Assembly (NCBI GenBank): GCA_024291935.2
Contig: CM044316.1
Span: 5,448,501 to 5,512,500 of the forward strand
Source: Okapia johnstoni
Taxonomy: Eukaryota; Chordata; Mammalia; Artiodactyla; Giraffidae
Reading direction: 5' to 3'
DNA length: 64,000 nt
Every line of letters begins with the position of its first letter. Position 1 is the stretch's first letter. This document shows positions 24,701 to 36,700 of this stretch, one piece after another. The position numbers and the translations under genes are program-made. Under the pieces are notes generated by a model. It was given only the letters and a program-made list of their open reading frames with translations, was not told where the DNA came from and searched no databases.

Positions 24701-27700
24701 CCAGAACATTTCATTACCCCAAAGGAAACCTTGTGCCCGTAAGCAGTCACTCCCCACTCCCCATTCCCACTCCCCCAGCCCCTGGCAACCACTAATTTGC
24801 TCTCTGTCTCCTTGAATCTGCCTGTTGCAGACACTTCATGTCGATGGGATCAGAAGTATGTGTCTGGCTTCTTTCACTCAGCATGATGCTTTTGAGGTTC
24901 ATCCACACTGTAGTGTGTGTCAGTGTTTCATTCCTCTTTGGTTGTTGTTTCATTCCTCTTTGGTTGTTCACTCACACTGTCATGTCTGACTCTTTGTGAT
25001 TCTGAGGACTACAGCACGCCAGGCTTCCCTGTTCTTCACCATCTCCTGGAGCTTGCTCAAACTCATGTCCATTGAGTTGGCATTCTTCTTTATGGCTGAG
25101 TAATCTCCATTGTGTCTACTCTGCTTTGGAAAGGGGCAGTAGGAGTAACAGCCAGTCCTGCCTTGGTGGGTCTCTCCATCTTCCTTGGGTCTCAGGGAGC
25201 CACGGCTGGTGCTAACCTGAGTCTAGCATGGCCACTGCAACCAAGGCCCTTTGATGTCCCCCGTGCTCAGGGGTAAAGTACTTCTAGTCACCTCTTTTTT
25301 GGATTGGTGCAATCCTCCCTTTGATCTTTCATCACAGGCCTGCTCCAGCCTTTCCTTCTCTCATGTGGGCCTCTCCCCAGTGTCTCCCATCTTTTTAAAT
25401 TTTTTTCAAATATTTATTTGGCTTCATTGGCTTGTAGTTATGGTGTGCGTGCTCAGCTGCTCCGCGGCACATGGGATTTTAGTTCCCCGACCAGGGATCA
25501 AAACTTAATGCAGGTTAAGAATGCAGGTTCTTAACAACTGGACCACCAGTGAAGTCTCTCCCATTTTCTTTAAGGGGCAGCTCTGGAATGGGCATCAAAG
25601 GCCACCCATGCACAGGAGGGCTTGTATCCCCATGAGATGTCCCCCCAGCGTCAGTGCTGCCATGACCGCATCACCATGCTTGCTTCCTCCCTGCTCTGCC
25701 ACAGCTGAAATCTGGGGCTGCTGGGTTACACGAGCTGCTGCAGGAAACGAATGGGCCCTGAGCGCCAGAGGGCCTCTCGGGGTCACACTGTGCTGGCGCT
25801 GTGCTAGGACCCTGCTGGCCTTGGGACCTTCTGGAGCTCTCCTCTGCCTCTCCCAGGAAGCCTCGGGGGTGGACTTAGCTAGATGATGGTACAGGAGGGT
25901 ACAGTATGTGCAAAGATCCTGGGGCAGGGGAGAGCAGCAGGCAGAGTGGAGAGGTCGGCTTGCTGTAGGTCACATCACATCTATGCAGCCGAGTTGGGCT
26001 TCCCGGCAGAGTCAGCTCTTTGCCCAGAGGACCTGGAGGTGGTTAATTCTGCGGGGAGGGGTGCAGTCACGTGCTGAGGGGGAAGAACTGGTCCAGGCAC
26101 TTTGGCAGAACTGGAGACGCTCCTCTGGGGCCGCACGTCCTTGTCACCTTCACTCCCCCCTCCCCCTCCACCCCTCAACCTCACCAACATTCACACCTCC
26201 ATCAAGCAGCTCTGTCCAGGCAGTGGCTCCTGGATCCACATGGCCCACTGAAAGACTCTGTCCAGAACTGCAGGCCTGATTTTCAGCCACACATTCTAAA
26301 GGCCCCTAAACTAGAGCAGATGCCTTGGCCTCGGTTGATACAAGCTTTGGGGGACATATCATTCTTCGCAAAAGGGCTGTTCTGTGAATCGCAGGATGTT
26401 CAGCAGCACCCTTGGTCAACAAAAAAACATCTCCAGGGACTTCCCTGGTGGTCCAGATTCTGCCTTGCAATGTGGGAAACTCAGGTTTGATCCCTAGTCA
26501 GGGAACTAAGATCCTGTATGAGAGAAGCAACTGATCCTGTGTGCCAAAACTAAGACCTGACGTGGCCAAATAAATAAATAAATATTAAAGGAAAAAAATC
26601 TCCAGATGTTTCCAAATGTCCCCTGGTGGTAGAATCACCCTTGGCTGAGAAATGAGCCTTAGACTATGCTAAGAAATTAAAAAACTGGCTGCCCTCCATA
26701 TCCCTGGACAAAACTCTAACTCAAACAGATGCACGCACCCCAGTGTTCACAGCAGCACTGTTCACAACAGCCAGGACATGGAGACAGCCTACATGTCCAC
26801 TGACAGAAGGATGGATGAAGATGTGGCACATATATACCACGGAATACTACTCGGCCACGAAAACAAACGACTTAATGCCATTTGCAGCAACATGGACGCA
26901 ACTAGAGATGATCATACTCAATGAAGCAAGCCAGATAGAGAAAGACACATACCATATGATATCACTTATATGTGGAATCTAAAATACGGCACCAATGAAG
27001 CTATTTACAAAACGGAAACAGATTCACAGACACAGGGAACAGACTTGTGCTTGCCAAGGGGGTGTGGGGTGGGGGAGGGCAGGACGGGGAGTTTGGAATT
27101 AGCAGATGTAAACTATTATACATACAACAGATAAACAACAAGGTCCCACTGTATAGCTCAGGGAACTATATTCAATAGTGTGTGATAAACCATAACAGAA
27201 AAGAATATTAAAAACTAAGCCTGTGCACCACCACCGCTGAGCCCACACTCCTAGAGCCTGCACTCCAAACCAAGAGTAGCTCCCATTCGCCACAACTAGA
27301 GGAAGCGCGAGTGCAGCAGTGAAGACCCAGTGCAGCCGAAAATAAATTTTTTAAAAAAGAAAAGGAGAGGCTAAGAGGTATGGAGAGGGTAACATGGAAA
27401 CTTTCATTACCATATGTAAAATATATAGCCGATGGGAATTTGCTGTATGACTCAGGGAAATCAAACAGGGGCTCTGTTCAACCTAGAGGGGTGGGGTGGG
27501 GAAGGAGATGGGGGGAGGTTCAAGAGGCAGGGGACATATGTATACCTATGGCTGATTCTTGTTGATGTTTAGCAGAAGACAACAAAATTCTATAAGGTAA
27601 TTATCCTTCAATTAAAAAAAAAAGTCTGTATGTGTACAACTGAGTCACTTTGCTGTACCAGCAGAGATTGGCATGACACTGTAAATTAATTATGAAAGAA

Positions 27701-30700
27701 AGTGAAAGTGTTAGTCACTCAGTCCTGTCTAACTCTTTGTGACCCCATGGACTGTGGTCTGCCAGGCTCCTCTGTCCACGGGATTCTCCAGGTGAAAATA
27801 CTAAAGTGGGTTGCCATTCCCCTCTCCCAGGGATCTTCTCAACCCAGGGTTTAAACCCAGGTCTCCTGCATTGCAGGCAGAATCTTTACACCATCTGAGC
27901 CACCAGGCAAACTTCAATTTAAAAAATTCAGCTGTCCTAGAGATCCCTGGGCCCTCAGGAAGGACTAAGTGGAACTTGGTAAATTCTCACAGGTGGCTGT
28001 GACTTACTCTCCCTTAAACAGGTTAGGATCCTATTGAACTTTCCTGACAGCTCACACCATGGAAGACTTTGGGCCCAGGCACCTGATCATTGCCAGAGGG
28101 TGGCCATTTCCCCCTCCACCCAGGAGGAGCCGGTCAATGAGCTGGGATCAGAGGACTGATCAGGGGCTGGGTGGTGGACCTAGAGCCTTGAGTTTGACCT
28201 CCTGGCCTTTCCAAAAGACAGGTCACTTCCATGGGCCTCAGGAAACTGAGGTGTTGCTGGGCCTGGCCTTGGGAGCTGGCTGGGGCCAGCAGTGGCTGAA
28301 TGACACAGAAGCAAACTTCCAGAGGGAAACTCCCCAGTGATGCTGGGGACAGGGCCCTGAAGCTGCTCCATCCTGGATAATCTCCAGGAAACAAATCGGC
28401 TGCCAGGCCCTGTGGTTGCCTGATGCCTGGCCGCATCCCCGCCCCAAAGAGCAAGGCAGATGTAGCTGATGGGCTGATGGATGGTGGACAGACACTCTCA
28501 CTGCGCCCCCCTGCCCCCACCCCACCAGCCCTGGTATAGCAAAGTACCCAGAACGTTCGGAAAGGGCGGTGGCTGTGGCAGGGGTGTCCCGGGCCCAGAA
28601 CTATGCTTTGCCTTTTAATCAACTCTTTTTGCAAATTCCAAGGAGGCCTTTCTGGGTGCTTAAAATACACTCATAATTTCACTCTTCTCTTAGACACAAT
28701 GTTCGCCAAAATATAACTTTCACTTTGGTCTAAAATAGCCTCAGATGACTGCAAGGCGTCAGGGCTCTGCACTCTTAGGCAGCAAGCCAGAGAGGCAGCC
28801 TTGCAGGTCTGCGAGGCATGGGAGGGGCAGAGAGTGCCCGTGGACCATGTCTTCCAGGTGGCTGTCCCCTCCCTAACACTTCCAGGGGCCCCCTGATAAG
28901 AAGGCATAGGCAATCACAGCTGTAGGGCACCCTGATCCTCTCCATACCTCCAAAGACAACCCCTCATCCTTCTGTACCCCCTCCTGCTCTGGTGTGGCCC
29001 TACTTGTCAGCTGGGCAGTCTGCAGGCTGTCACTCTGCCTCGGTTCCCTCCTTCCAATCAAGTGGTTCTTATCGCGGCTCCCGCCATTTTCCGCATCTTG
29101 TGACATCCTTGTGGTGAGCTGGGAACACTCATGCCTGCTGATATGTACTAAGCACCAGGGCTGGGAACACAGCCACCCCCAAGCCCGGGCTACGAGAAGC
29201 TTGTCCCCAGGCTCATCTCTCTGGCTGAACTATCCGCGTGCCGTGAATTCCAGGGCATCCTTCTGGGCACACATCCGGCACCCCAATGCTAGCTTCCTCC
29301 AGGGGTGCTGTGGCCCTCAGTGTGTGGCCCTGGCCTGGCCCCATCAGCCTCAGTGAGTTCACGCTGGCTCTCCTAGCAGCTTGTGGAGGCTCCAGGGGCT
29401 GGCGGGGGGGAAGGGTAGGGCTGGAAGGTGCTGGGGTCTTACTTGCTATCTTCATCCCACTGTGCCTGGTAGATTGTGTTGCCCTGCAGGCAGGATACAG
29501 GTGGGCCTCAGGGCCCAGGGTGTGGCTGGAAACCCTCCGAGGGCCCCTCTGTGAAATGTAAGGTCGGGAGGGGGGCCCCACACGGCCCCCACCACGGTCA
29601 GCCAGACCTCAAACACCCTGGCCACACAAGTGAGCCCAGCTGCCTGTGGGACAGACAGCACTGGTAAAGGAGAGTGAGAGCTGAAAGGTGAACTTACGAG
29701 ATGAACTTCTGGGACATCTACATGCAAGTCCTTCTTTTCTGACCCCTCAAAGATGGCTTTCAGACTCCTCTGTGGGTAGATGTATGTTAGTGGATATATG
29801 AACATATATATGGCACAGACCAATGCAGAAAGATTTCAGTTGGGTGATAGGGATCATCTGGAACCAGGGTGGGAACTTGGCTTCCTTATGTCTGGGAAGG
29901 GAGAACAGAGCAGAAGTCAGATGTGTGCACAGAGAAAGTAACTGGAATGTTCCAGAATGTTCCATGTACACAAAGTATGAGGGGGTCAGCAAACCATTCT
30001 TGTAAAGGGTCAGATGTTCAACGGTCATCATCAGGGGACTATATAATGTCTCTGTCACAACTCCTTTGAGAGATGCCACAGATGATACATACATGAGCAG
30101 GCATAGCTGTGTGCCAATAAAACTTTACGTGTAGAAGCAGGCAGATTTAACCTGTGGGCTCTAGTCTGCCAAGCCCTGGTACACACAAAAAGAAATTATA
30201 CCTCAGATAAGGAAAATGATACAAAAAAGTGAAGCAATATATGAAAAAAGCAAAGTACATGAGGTGAAACCAAAAGCTACAATAAAATACGTCGCAATTC
30301 TGCCGTGGGGGGTGGGGGGCGGCGGTGCAGATAACCTTGCGTGCTCTCCAGCAGTGAAAACCACCATGGCAGTCTTGGTTTGTTTCCTGTTGGGGAGTTG
30401 CTTAAAGAAGAGGTGAACCACAGTCAGCGCCTGGCGTGAGGTTCAGAAAGTTACCCTCAGGAGGACAGGGATGGAGGGGGTGACAAAATTCCAGTGCAGA
30501 GAAACCAGCATAAAATGCACCAGAAATCTGCTGAAGTTCTTTCATGACATTTGCCTGAAAGAAAGCCTGCAGGGAGAGTGTGACTTGTCAGCTCTGGGGG
30601 GGGACACCACATGGGTGACTGCATTTTTTTTTTTGCATTGATGAGCAGCTTTTCAAATAACATTTGAAGACTTTGCCCTAAGCACAAACTTGGATGGAAA

Positions 30701-33700
30701 ACCCAACCCTCGTATCTGAATGAGCTTTGCTATCGGTGAGGAAGATGGGAGGAGGGACTTCCGTGGTGGTCCAGTGGTTAAGAATCAGCCTGCAAATGCA
30801 GGGGACATGGGTTCGATCCCTGGTCTGGGAAGATCCCACATGACTCGAAGCAATTAAGCAAGTGCGCCACAGCTACTGAGCCCGTGCCCTGCAACAAGAG
30901 AAGCCACTGCAATGAGAAGCCTGTGCACTGCAACTAGAGGAGCCCCCACCTGCCTCAGCTAGAGAAAGCCCGTGTGCGTGCAGCAGTGATGACCCAGTGT
31001 GGCCAGAAAAAAAAGAAACGAGGTTTCTGGTGATGAGTGGGCAGTTCTCCTGGTTGTGGCTGGCCACAGGGCGGGAAGCAGCACCAGCCACCTGTTCCCA
31101 GGAATGAAGCAGATCGCCAGCCGGAAACAGCATCCCCACCTGCCAGCCACCCTGCGTTGAGGTGATGAGATAGAACTGAACAGAGTTGGGGTGATGTGTT
31201 ACCATAACGGCACAATGTCATGGAGCACCCCCCAATTTCAACCCATCTGGGCACTGGACATCTGTTAACACTTAAATCAATCTTTGCTTGCAGTCGGCCT
31301 AGAACTTCTCAATTGGGGTGATTCTGCCCCTCAGGGCACGCTTGGTAATGTCTGGAGACGTTTATGACTGTCCTGACCGAGGGAAGGGGTGCCACTGGCA
31401 TCTGGTGGGTGGAGGCCAGGGATGCTGCTCAACAGCTGACAGTGCACGGGGACGGTCCCCACCCGCGATGTCAACGGTGCAGAAGTGCAGCCTAGGTCCC
31501 CAGGTGTTTCCATCTGTGAGGCTTGAGGCTGATCCTGCACGAGGCCTCGTTCACCCTCTCTCATCCTCCATGGGACAGGCAAGCTGCCGTCCTCTCCAAC
31601 CCTGGGTTATGGCTTCCACTTCTGCCCTCCCTCATCCCGCTCTGCCAACCCAGGGCCCCCTGGTGACTTCTTTCAACATCCTGGGGAGGCCACGCGGGAG
31701 CACAGAAGCCGCCAGACGTTCTATTGTTCGCTCCCAGGGGCCACCCTGCCGGGGCCTCCCTCGCAGGCTCTTGAGTGGCTCAGCCTCCTGGCCCCACGGC
31801 ACCCCCGCCCCATCCCTGCCTGGCTCTCACTCCCCTTCTTCCCCCATGTACATCGCTGACCCTGATGTTCACGTTGCTGACATTCTAGCCACCAAGCCTC
31901 AAGGCCAGCCTGAGGCCAGCCGAGCCTTGACCACTGGCTGGGGTCAGGGGACGTCTGGCTGGCACATCTCGCCCTGGAGTGCCCCAGGTTGCTGCCCTAG
32001 ACTCTCCCGAGCCTAATTTCACCACCTTCCCATCTGGTTAGCTGCTGGTGGACACCTGATGTTCCCCATCAACAGATCACAGAAACGCCCCCAAATGCCT
32101 TTGTATCCACGTAAAGGAGACACAATCTGGCCTCTGGGTTCCTATGATCCTGGAGACAGACAGACATGCACCAGGTAAAGGCTCCCAGCCCTGACACCTT
32201 TTTTGCTTTGAATGCCCTGGCCCCTCTGTGGGTTTGGCGGGGGGAGCAGTGCGCAGCGCATGACACCAGTGATTTCCCTCCTTCTGTCCCGATCCTGAGT
32301 GTCCTCTATGCTGTGGCCCATGCCCCCAGAATGGTCTCCAGAGACCTGTCTATGGCCACGTGCCCCTTTCTCAACATTCAATCTTCCTGGAAAACTCACC
32401 TCCTCCTGTAGCTAACAAGCAAGACCAGGAGGTGCCCCAGCTTGCTGCAGGTCCCCATGTGACTGGACAACCACTACGGCCCGACAAGCGCTGGGTCCCA
32501 GGGGTCTCTGTGGTCCTGACACATCCCTTGGATGAAGCCCGCCCCCCAGACCACAGTCCTCACCAGCATCCTGGGAGAAGCCACAGGCAGCACATGCAGC
32601 CATCTCCGACCCTGCCTCTTCCTCCCCTTGGACTGTCTACTTTGATCGGATGCCTCAGCTCAAGAACCCTGGCCTGCTTTCCGAGGCCCCTGGTGGCCTG
32701 CCCCACACATTTACTCCCCACTGCTCCCAAATGCCAGATACCTTCTGGCCACCAGGCTCTTAGCAGATGTGGCAGGCCCATACAGATGGGTGACACAGAT
32801 GGCGAGTCCTAGGTGTGCCTGCTGGCACCCATCCACCCCTCTCGGCATGCCCCCGAGGCCTGCATACCTGGAATAGGCTGCTGGCCAGGGCTCCACTCTC
32901 CTCCCAGGCTTGGCTCAGTCAACCCTGAGAGTCTCCAGTGGGATCACCTCCATGTCTGCCTTGTATCCTCTACCCTCCTGTTATGGGTGGAGGGGGATGC
33001 TGGCCTGCCTGGGGCAGGGAGGGGACCCAGGGCCCAGGAGAAAACTCAACTGCAGTCAGCCAGACAAAGGAGTGAAATGCTGAGAAAGCTGGTGAAAGAT
33101 AAACAAAATGGGGTCTTATCTATAGAGTAGACTATTACTCAGCCAGAGAAAGGAATGAAGCTGACACATGCTACAGCATGGACATGTGTGTATTTATTGC
33201 TCCAAGAATACTGGAGCGCCCTCCTCCAGGGGATCTTTCTGACCCAGGGATTGAACCCATGTCTCCTGCATTGCAGGTGGATTCTTTACCATCTGAGCCA
33301 CCAGTGAAGCACAGATAAACCTGGAAAAAACCAAGCTGAGTGCAAAGAATCAGACACAAAGACCACATCTTGCATGACCCCATGAAACGTCCAGAACAGG
33401 CAAACTCGCAGAGCCAGAAAGCAGATCAATGGTTGTCAGAGGCTGAAAGAGGGGGAATGGGGAGTGATTGCTGATGGGGCTTCCTTTGGGGTGACGGAAA
33501 TGTTCTGGTACTAGACAGAGGTGAAGGTTGCACAACATTGGGAATATGCTAAAAAAACCACTGAATTGTTTATTGGAAATGGGTGAATTATATATTAACA
33601 AAGCTCTTAAACAGAAAACCTAAGTGCAAAGGCATACCCCTGGCTCTGGAACCTTCTATCAGTCCAGCTGAGTGGCTCTGCCCATGTGTCCCCAATGATG

Positions 33701-36700
33701 GGCAAGGACTGGCCCATCCTTGCCCTGTGGGAGGGAAGGACATGGTTTGAGCAGGTATCCCTATGAGGAAAGGTAAAGGTGAATGATGGATGGCATGGTG
33801 ATACAGGATGACATGCCCAGGTAGCTGGCAGGTGCTGACAGGGGACAGACCAACAGTGGCTGATGGGTGGGTGGGAGGGAGACTGGAGGAGTCTGGGGTC
33901 AGGTGATTTTGGGTCTGTGGGGCCCTCGGTGGGGGTTGGCGCTCAGAACCCAGGCTGGCACAGTCCCAGGACATGCTCTTTAGGGTCCCTGGGGCGGGGG
34001 GTCGGGGCAGCAGAAAGATCCGAGAGCCCCACTGCCTGTCACTGGCCTCCGGCAGGTGTACCCAACACCTTGGGTGCCACAGCTTCCTGGCCTTCCCTCT
34101 CTGTGTGGGTCAGGCCACGGTGGCTACATGGAGGTGCTGAAACCCCAGCTTCTGGCCGTTTGGGAAAAGAGTCCAGCCAGCAAGGATCCTCGTTTCATTT
34201 CTGCTTTCGAAATTAAAACCCCATGCGCGTTGGCGAATATCAGTGGCGAGTGTTACAGTTCAGTAAGGACAAAGAGAACCCGAGCCTAAGCACCGCCCCC
34301 ACCTGCAGCCCTGATGCCAAGGCAGAGGGGCACATCCCGGGTGGGCTGTGCTGCCTGACCCGTGGCCAGTGCCAGGGCTGCATCACAGAGCTGCCACGTT
34401 CTCAGAGGGCATATGCCGTGGGTCACGGCCCCCTGACTGCACTGCCCAGCTAGCCTGCCTTCTGCACCTTCAGTATTTCTGAGCTGGAACAACGGTCCTG
34501 CATGAATGCCGTGTTTCCGGGGGCGGTTCATGGGGCGGCTACAGGGCAGCTGAGCGACACCGTGTGAAATGGTGACGGTAACAGTTAACTGTGGCGGACA
34601 GGCAGATCAGCTGATTGGAACCAGCTTTCCACAGTGCCCCCTTCCTGTTTTCTGGTCAGAATTGCAGAGCAAGTTTGCAGCCCGCGCCCGGGGGGGCGCC
34701 CAGCGACACCCAAACCTCAAAACAACTCAACTTCTCCTTTCAGGGAGCTGACAAAAAGTCCCCATCGGCTTTCTGTGGCCCCAGCCAAGCTGAGAGAGGA
34801 ATCTTTTTCACAAAGACGCAGAGGGGTGCCCAGGCTCAGGCTGGGTGTTAAGCATGGTCCGGCTGTGGCTGCCTGCGGTGTGGCCCGGGGCACCCAGACT
34901 GTACTGGGTGGACTCGCATCCCTCAGAAAGATATGCCCAACTCCTTATCCCTGGAGCTTGGGAGTGGGACCTTCTTTGGAAATAGGGTCTCTGTAGATGG
35001 AATTAATGGGCTTCCCTGGTGGCCCAGTGGTAAAGAATCCATCTGCCAATGCAGGATACACAGGTTCAATCCCTGAGTCAGGAAGATCCCCTAGAGAAGG
35101 GTATGGCAACCCACTCCAGTGTTCTTGCCTGGAGAATCCCATGGACAGAGAAGCCTCGAGGGCTACAGTCTGTGTGGGCACAAGAGATGGACAAAAGACT
35201 GAGCGACTAAACAGCAGATGGAATTAAAAAAAGGATCTGGAGGTGAGATCGTCTTGGATCTAGGGTAGGCCCTAAATCCAATGACAGTGCCCTTATAAGA
35301 GAAAGGAGAGTGCTTGCTTCGGCATCACATATACTGCAATTGTGACGACACAGAGGTCAGCATGGCTCCTCTGCAAGGATGACATGTAAATTCGCAAAGC
35401 ATTCCGTAGTTTTGGAAGCTATGGTCCATAGATACAATGGAGTATCACTTGGCTATAAAAAGGAATGTATTTGTGTCAGTTCCAATGAGATGGATGAACC
35501 TAGTGTCTATTATACAGAGTGAAGTAAGTCAGAAAGAGAAACACAAATATTGTATATTAATGCATATACATGGAATCTAGAGAGATAGTATTGATGATCC
35601 TACTTGCAGGGCAGCAAAGGAGACAGAGACATAGAGAACAGACTTGTGGACACAGGGCGGGAAGGAGAGGATGAGATGACTTGAGAGAGTAGCATGGAAA
35701 CATATACACTACTGTATGTAAAACAGATGGCCAGTGGAAGCTTGCTGTATGACTCAGGGAACCCCAAGCCAGGGCTCTGTGACAACCTAGAGGGGTGGGA
35801 TGGGGAGGGAGGTTCAAGAGGGAGGGGACATAAGCTTATCTATGGCTGATTCATGTTGATGTGTGGCAGAAACCAACATGATATTATAAAGTAATTACCC
35901 TCTAACTAAAAACCTTACACAGTTAAATGAAAAAAAATAAATAAAATTAATACTTATTTGTTAACCAAAAAAAAGAGAGAGACAAAGGAGAGTCAAGACA
36001 GAGAGATAGATGGGGAGAAGGCCACACGGAAATAGAGGCAGAGCCTGGAGTGATGTGGCCACAAGCCAAGGAACACCAAAAAGGCAGCCTCCGGAAACCA
36101 GGAGAGAGATGTGGGAAGGACTCTCCACGGGGGCCTTCAGGAGTAGCCAATCCTGTCTAGACCTTGATTTCAGACTTCTAGCTCCAAGAAATGCGAGAGA
36201 ATACATTCCTGTTGTTTTAAGAGCCCCACCTTCAAGTCTGTCCCATGTACAGTGCCCTGGGATGGCAGCCCCAGGACATTTACACACCAGCATGCCTCTC
36301 TGGGGCTCTGTTTTCTTGTCTTTAAAATGAGCAGAGCTGCTGTGAGTCCTCAGAGAGGTGATGACGACTGTGGCGCCTGAAGCATGACACCCCGTGGGCC
36401 TGAAAGCTTGACAGCTAATTATTCCTGTTATTAGCAAGGAACTCTCATGCTTCCCTGGTGGCTCAGTGGTAGAGAATCTGCCTGCTGAAGCAGGAAACAT
36501 GGGTTCAACCGCTGATCCGGGAGAATTTCACATGCCTCGGAGCAACTAAACCCGTGTGCCACAACAACTGAAACTGTGCTCTAGAGCCTGGGAGCCGCAA
36601 CTGCTGAGCCCGTGTGCCACGACTACTGAATCCCCTGCACCCCAGAGCCTGAGCTCCACAAGCAAAGAAGCCACTGTAGCAAGAAGCCTGCATATCACAA

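Larger units (their letters stand above)
24603..25110 (-). mobile_element. L1M-type LINE 3' region with internal BovB piece
   Basis: CAGCCATCACCTCTATCGAG, CCCTGGCAACCACTAATTTG, CTGGCTTCTTTCACTCAGCA, with ATTCTTCTTTATGGCTGAGT after the BovB piece at about 24969-25080. Confidence 0.75.
34895..36235 (+). mobile_element. MaLR (MLT1-type) LTR hosting two later insertions
   Basis: LTR pieces in order: about 34895-35005 (GGACCTTCTTTGGAAATAGG), 35216-35310 (TAGGCCCTAAATCCAATGAC) and 35984-36235 (CTTGATTTCAGACTTCTAGC; CATTCCTGTTGTTTTAAG). A Bov-tA SINE and a U6-L1 retrocopy interrupt it, each with its own TSD. Non-coding relic of an ERVL-related group. Confidence 0.82.

Noticed and set aside
26743..26982. 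79-codon L1 ORF2 fragment as a gene
   Set aside because: Short chance-preserved piece of a 5'-truncated LINE.
31318..32016. 232-codon plus-strand open frame
   Set aside because: Its first quarter is MER20 transposon sequence and the rest has no recognisable domain.
35310..35413. Functional U6 snRNA gene
   Set aside because: Multiple substitutions, fused to L1, enclosed by the L1 target duplication and with no U6-type upstream promoter.
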